This document shows positions 59,640 to 64,000 of a stretch of 64,000 nt of DNA, piece after piece; within the stretch, counting starts at the first letter, position 1; the number at the start of each line of letters is the position of its first letter. Source of the DNA: Styela clava (Eukaryota > Chordata > Ascidiacea > Stolidobranchia > Styelidae); assembly GCF_964204865.1 (NCBI RefSeq), contig NC_135254.1, positions 11,847,001-11,911,000 on the forward strand, read 5' to 3'. The position numbers and the translations under genes are program-made. The notes under the pieces were generated by a model that searched no databases, was not told the origin of the DNA, and saw only the letters and a list, made by a program, of their open reading frames with translations.

Positions 59640-61029
59640 TTTCAGACGATTTATTGTTGATGCCCCCGGCTAGAGTTCTCTTTGTGTATATTAACTACCT
59701 TCACATAATTTCTGGTTGATTTGTTTGTTCTCTAATCATACATTTTGTGTATTTTATTTTCCTATGTGCAACTTTACTCATGTATGACGTATTCAGAATA
59801 TATTACTTGCAGTGTAACTGTGTTGGAAATCTCATGACTCTCAAATTGCATTTTTGTCTCTGAAACAACTAGTCTAGACCAGTGGTTATCTCAACCTTTT
59901 TCAGTTCGCGGACCGGTAAAATTCCAAAATAATTTTTGCGGACCGGCGGACCTTCAAAATTTCCCGAAAATGTCATGAACACAAAACATAACCAAAGGAA
60001 TGCAATTAGGACAAAAGTAGGCGGTGCAGAAAAAAGCGATCGAATTTAATGATAAATTTGCTGCTGTCTTTTTTATATTAAACGTATTAAACGCTGTTCT
60101 AATGAAATTTCTGCAAGGCGAAGTATAGGGCCGTTTGAACTGGGTAATATTTTGCTGTTTGTTTGCCTCCATTTTACTATCAAATTTTGCTAAATTAGAT
60201 ATAGTCCTACTGGCAAATTACGGAACGTGCGAACTGAATATTTTTCAATAAGGTACCGTACTATGTAGGGTTGGGACCCCGGGAAATCCCGATCCCGAAA
60301 TCCCGGGTTTGGACTGTTTTTTCAATCCCCATCGCGCAATTATTTCCTAAAAATCCCGGGATTTTAAGGCTTGTTATCCACATGTAGATATTCTCCCAAA
60401 TTGTAGGTTATACCATTTTATTTAATACTTATTTTTAAAAAAGCCATCCACGCTTACAGTCTGACTAAGTGGAATTATTGTGCGAAATTTTACCAAGGAA
60501 TTGTTATTTGACTAGTAGAATTGCCATTATTGCCAACTTATTCAGTCATAATTTGAATTCAAAATAGCATTCAGGATTCACGCAATGACTTTGCAGGGTT
60601 TTATTTCCTATTTAAGACGAAAATAAAACAGCCCCAATAGAAAAGTAAAATCAAAAAGGTCAACTATCGTCTTCAAAAATATCCGCATTCCGGCGTCAGA
60701 AATGATAATATTTTTGGCTTAAAATTAGGACAGTTAATATACACACGGTGACAAAAAGATCAAAGCCGACCCAAAAGATAAAAATTGGAATAATATCCCG
60801 AATTCCACCCAATATTCGACAAGTCGTTAAAATTATTCGATTCGATGAAAATATACTATTTTGCCCACCCGATTTGTAATCAAGCCAGCAATCTGGCAAA
60901 ATGCACTCTGATGCAATGAAACTTAATAAAACCTTCATGAATTTAGTAAATTGAACTACTTCACGAAAGCGTGGTGTAAGTGAAGATTATTTCATATCTC
61001 GAACACAAAAATAGTTTAATAGTTTTTCG
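59640..61029. other. Intergenic with dispersed-repeat pieces; no gene seen
   Basis: About 59878-59960 reads CCAGTGGTTATCTCAACC, then a GCGGACCGG repeat, resembling the terminal part of a widespread hAT-derived non-autonomous repeat. About 60265-60375 is rich in CCCGGGATTT/AAATCCCGG inverted motifs and may be another short element. No exon supported. Confidence 0.4.
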
Positions 61030-64000
61030 CAGTGGCGGCGCGTCAATAGGGCCAACCGGGGCAATGCCCCGGTTGTTTTTTCGGTATAATAAAAAATATT
61101 CGAAAAATACCTCAATATCGGTTGCACAGACTGTCTACACTAGCCATATTCTCCCGACATGGTTCATTTTTCGCTCGCAAAGCCTTCGCCGAACGTCGAC
61201 CGGGCGACGCCGATTTTGCCCCGGTTGCTCATTGTATATCGTATTCTCTCTTTTATCTTCCACTCGCCGCGTTTGTCTCGTTTGTTTTCTGTTTCTTTTA
61301 CTAAATCATCTGGGCCGATCGGGGCAGGCCCCGAAATTATGACGACACAATGCCAAGGTTTCTTACAACAACGTGTTTACATAATCAAGGATTCCTTCTC
61401 GTACGTTGGTTGCTTGAAGAGTTGATAGTTTCCTCGCCTTCGTTTTTGTCGCTTGTTGCGCTATTTGAATCAGTTAGAACCTTTAGTCCATTTGCTTTCG
61501 ATTTTCCACATTCCTTTTGAGCTCCTCACTTCTTTCCGGCTTCGCATTTCTTAGCCTTAGACCTCATAATGAATAAGGTTGATGCACTACTTCGCACTCC
61601 GTTTTCGCAGCTGCCGCTGGAACAAAAATTAGAGGTACAACGTCTTGGGCCTTATCAACCAAAAAATTGTTCACTGGAACAATCCCATGACGGAGGAAAG
61701 CGTCGGCGTACATTCTGCGCAGAAACTTAGTATAAAAAACACGAATGGTTGTGTTACAGCGAGGACAAAAATGCACTTTTTTGTTTTTATTGCCTACTTT
61801 TTGCTACCGCCCGTGACTCACGTTGATGTAAATTTGGTTTTAGAGATCTTAAACATCTTTCCGAGCGTGCCAGGGATCATCAATCTTCTATGGAGCATCT
61901 GGACAATGCAGTAAAATACCGAACATTCGGAAATGTTAATATTGCAGCACAGTTGGCTGAAGGACGCGCGGTTTCTATTCGTCGGCACAACCAAAACGTC
62001 GAGAAAAACCGCCATGTTCTCGGTCGATTGGTAGATGTTTTGAAGTTCATTGGTTGTCACGAGCTGTCCCTCCGTGGGCACGATGAACGGGCTGGCTCTT
62101 CTAATAGAGGGGTATTTTTGGATATGGTGGAATACACCGCATCCCTAGATACAGTATTGAGAGATCATCTTGATGCCGCAACTGTTTCGAAAGGGACATC
62201 TAAGGATATCCAAAATGATTTGCTCGACTCAATGTATAAAATTTATTTACAACATTTGGCTCTGGAAATTGAGAATTGCCAGTTCCTTTCGATTCAGTCT
62301 GACGGGACAACTGACATCACGTGCGTTTCCCAACTGGCTGTGATTTTTCGGTTTGTGAAAGATGGTAAACCTACCGAGAGATTTCACAGCTTTGTACCAA
62401 TCGTTGATCGCACGGCTTGCGGGATATCAGCTGTACTGAAAGAAGTGTTACAGCCTTACAACGCGAAGTCAAAATTGATAGCTCAAACTTATGACGGCGC
62501 GGCAGTCATGAGTGGGTCGAAACATGGTGTCCAAGTTTATATAAAAGAAGATTTCCCTCATGCGCATTTTTTACATTGTTATGCACACAAATTTAACCTC
62601 GTTATTAAAAATATGTGTCTTGATACCCCTCTCGTCCGTATATTTTTTGCAAATGTTTCGGGGTTCTCCTCATTTTTTTCCGTTTCGCCGAAGCGCTCTG
62701 ACCTCCTTCGCCAGATATGTAGCCGCCGTCTCCCAGCTTGTGCACCAACACGTTGGAACTTCCAATCACGCGTGGTGCAGGGCGTGTCCGAAATTAGGTC
62801 TGAACTCATTGAGTGTTTCAATGGCATTCAGAGCTCTCCGGTTTGGGACGAACGCTCTGTGAAGGAGGGGGCATGTCTAAAGCGTCTGCTAGAAGATGGT
62901 GAGTTTTCATTTTTTCTCGCTTTTATCTCCACAATATTCTATCACGTGGATGTATTATACGGCGCATTGCAGTCAAGGCTAATGGATGGAGCGTCTGTGC
63001 AGTCGTGTATTTCAGACTTCTGCGATGCTGTATCTCGTATCCGGGAAACAATAAAATACGACGACACATGGAGTGCTTCTTTACGCCGCGGGCAAACAAC
63101 GCAGCGTTTGATTTTGTCTGCAAAGGAATGCTGTGACATTCTGGTGAATCAAATAGGCGATCGTCTGCGCACTGAACATCTTGCCGCGTTCTCTTTGATG
63201 AACCCCAAAAATTTTTCAAAATTTGCACGTCAATTTCCCATCCATTTGTTGGCTACTGTCTCCAAATTTTACCCCATGATAAACGTGGGTAAATTGGAAA
63301 ATGAATTGCGATGTATATACACCAATCAAACTTTTTTGAACATCACATCAACTTGCGCGCTCTATGGGTTCCTCATAGATAACACTCTAGTAACTACCTT
63401 TGCGGCGTCTGCAAAATTTCTGGACATCATTTTGACGACGCCTATTTCTTCCGCCGACGCAGAGCGAACATTCAGCACGCTGAAGCGTATTAAAACGTAT
63501 CTCAGAAACACAATGAAGCAAGATAGATTAAATTCCTTGGCTGTTTTTTCCATTCACAGAGACGTTATTTCTGGGATGCATGACTTTAATCAGCGCGTTA
63601 TTGAGCATTTTGCTTCCAAGAAACCGCGGCGTGTTGCATATATGTTCAAGCAGTAGAAGTCTAGCAGCATATATATCTATGAGTGAGCGACGCATGTCCT
63701 TATCTTTGCATTAACTTTCCTTTCTTCATAGTAACGTTTTAAACCTTATTTTAGGTTTTTTCTGCTTTTCCGAAGTTTTTGTTAATATGTCATTGTATTT
63801 ATCTGGGTAAATATTGCCTTTCTTTTTGAAAGAGGTTTCAAAATAAACTATGTCTATATTTATTAATCCCTTGACTTGGACCGGTTTTAAAGACACTTTC
63901 TTATCGTTAAAAATTGTCGCTTTTGCGGATTGGTTGTTACCGATGGAATGGTTTTTATACTCATAAAATGATGGGAGAACTTACAGCGCTCATCCTGTCC
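61030..64000 (+). mobile_element. Nearly full-length hAT transposon, right end cut by the window
   Basis: The 5' terminus CAGTGGCGGCGCGTCAATAG starts at 61030, preceded by the putative target octamer GTTTTTCG. The sequence then runs through a 5' leader of about 540 bp, the transposase frame, and a 3' region matching the inverted 3' ends at 13278 and 16318. By comparison with 16318-16375, roughly 57 bp including the 3' terminal repeat lie beyond the window edge. It is nearly identical to the copies at 13-17 kb, which points to recent spread. Confidence 0.9.
61569..63656 (+). pseudogene. hAT transposase (TTF/BED zinc finger type), two nonsense codons
   Basis: From the ATG at 61569 the frame would encode 695 residues and ends at the stop 63654-63656. 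Two in-frame stops break it: TAG at 61728-61730 (codon 54) and TGA at 61824-61826 (codon 86). At both places the 15-kb copy has TGG (Trp). From Met 61890 the remaining 588 codons are open. The N-terminal part is a TTF-type zinc-finger region (HEWLCYSED, FCFYCLLFA). The catalytic core has SDGTTD (Asp at residue 138 of the 588), TYDGAAVMSG (Asp202) and SADAERTF (Glu525) in the C-terminal dimerisation region, with a CAPTRWN stretch between. The 15-kb copy has DETTD at the first site, so Glu to Gly is a private change here. The N-terminal stops probably make it inactive, though the open 588-codon part could still be translated from the internal Met. Confidence 0.88.

Overview
This window is animal nuclear DNA. 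It is AT-rich, its genes are split by GT-AG introns, and every recognisable protein is metazoan: an annexin with a Gly/Pro/Tyr-rich N-terminus, a kynurenine formamidase, CYP3-clan-like cytochromes P450 and frizzled-type cysteine-rich domains. Compact multi-exon genes, many small fold-back elements, a tRNA-derived SINE and hAT transposons suggest a marine invertebrate. An invertebrate chordate such as an ascidian is my best guess, but nothing here proves the taxon.

Layout. (1) 1-8890, minus strand: the 5' part of an annexin A7/A11-like gene, four exons, running off the left edge. (2) 8.9-12.5 kb: no gene; a SINE at about 10.63-10.98 kb and a GGTACC-rich array at 11.0-11.35 kb. (3) 12.5-17.1 kb: transposon graveyard with a Cys-rich mobile-element ORF remnant and a nested, rearranged hAT composite. 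(4) 20.7-27.9 kb, minus strand: a split gene for a secreted or membrane protein with a signal peptide and three consecutive ten-cysteine frizzled (Fz) domains. (5) 28.9-31.5 kb, plus strand: an intact eight-exon kynurenine formamidase gene (298 codons). (6) 35.5-53.9 kb: a large inverted duplication carrying head-to-head P450 genes. The left arm (minus) is a pseudogene; the right arm (plus) is intact over 14 exons (514 residues). (7) 54.4-59.6 kb, plus strand: a second intact 14-exon P450 gene (514 residues) with the same splice phases. (8) 61.03 kb to the edge: a nearly complete hAT element whose transposase is open except for two nonsense codons near its N-terminus.

The three P450 loci form a local family made by tandem and inverted duplication. 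Both intact copies keep the heme-thiolate Cys, the ExxR pair and the WxxxR pair, but carry Asn at the I-helix position normally held by Thr; one also has Gln in place of the adjacent acid. The two arms act as natural before/after pictures for several mobile-element insertions and deletions. The most notable items are the 317-bp direct repeats bracketing the left arm, the triple-Fz protein, and a hAT-in-hAT nest in which one segment has been flipped precisely at its terminal inverted repeats. All exon models were read by eye from splice consensus, frame and family similarity.
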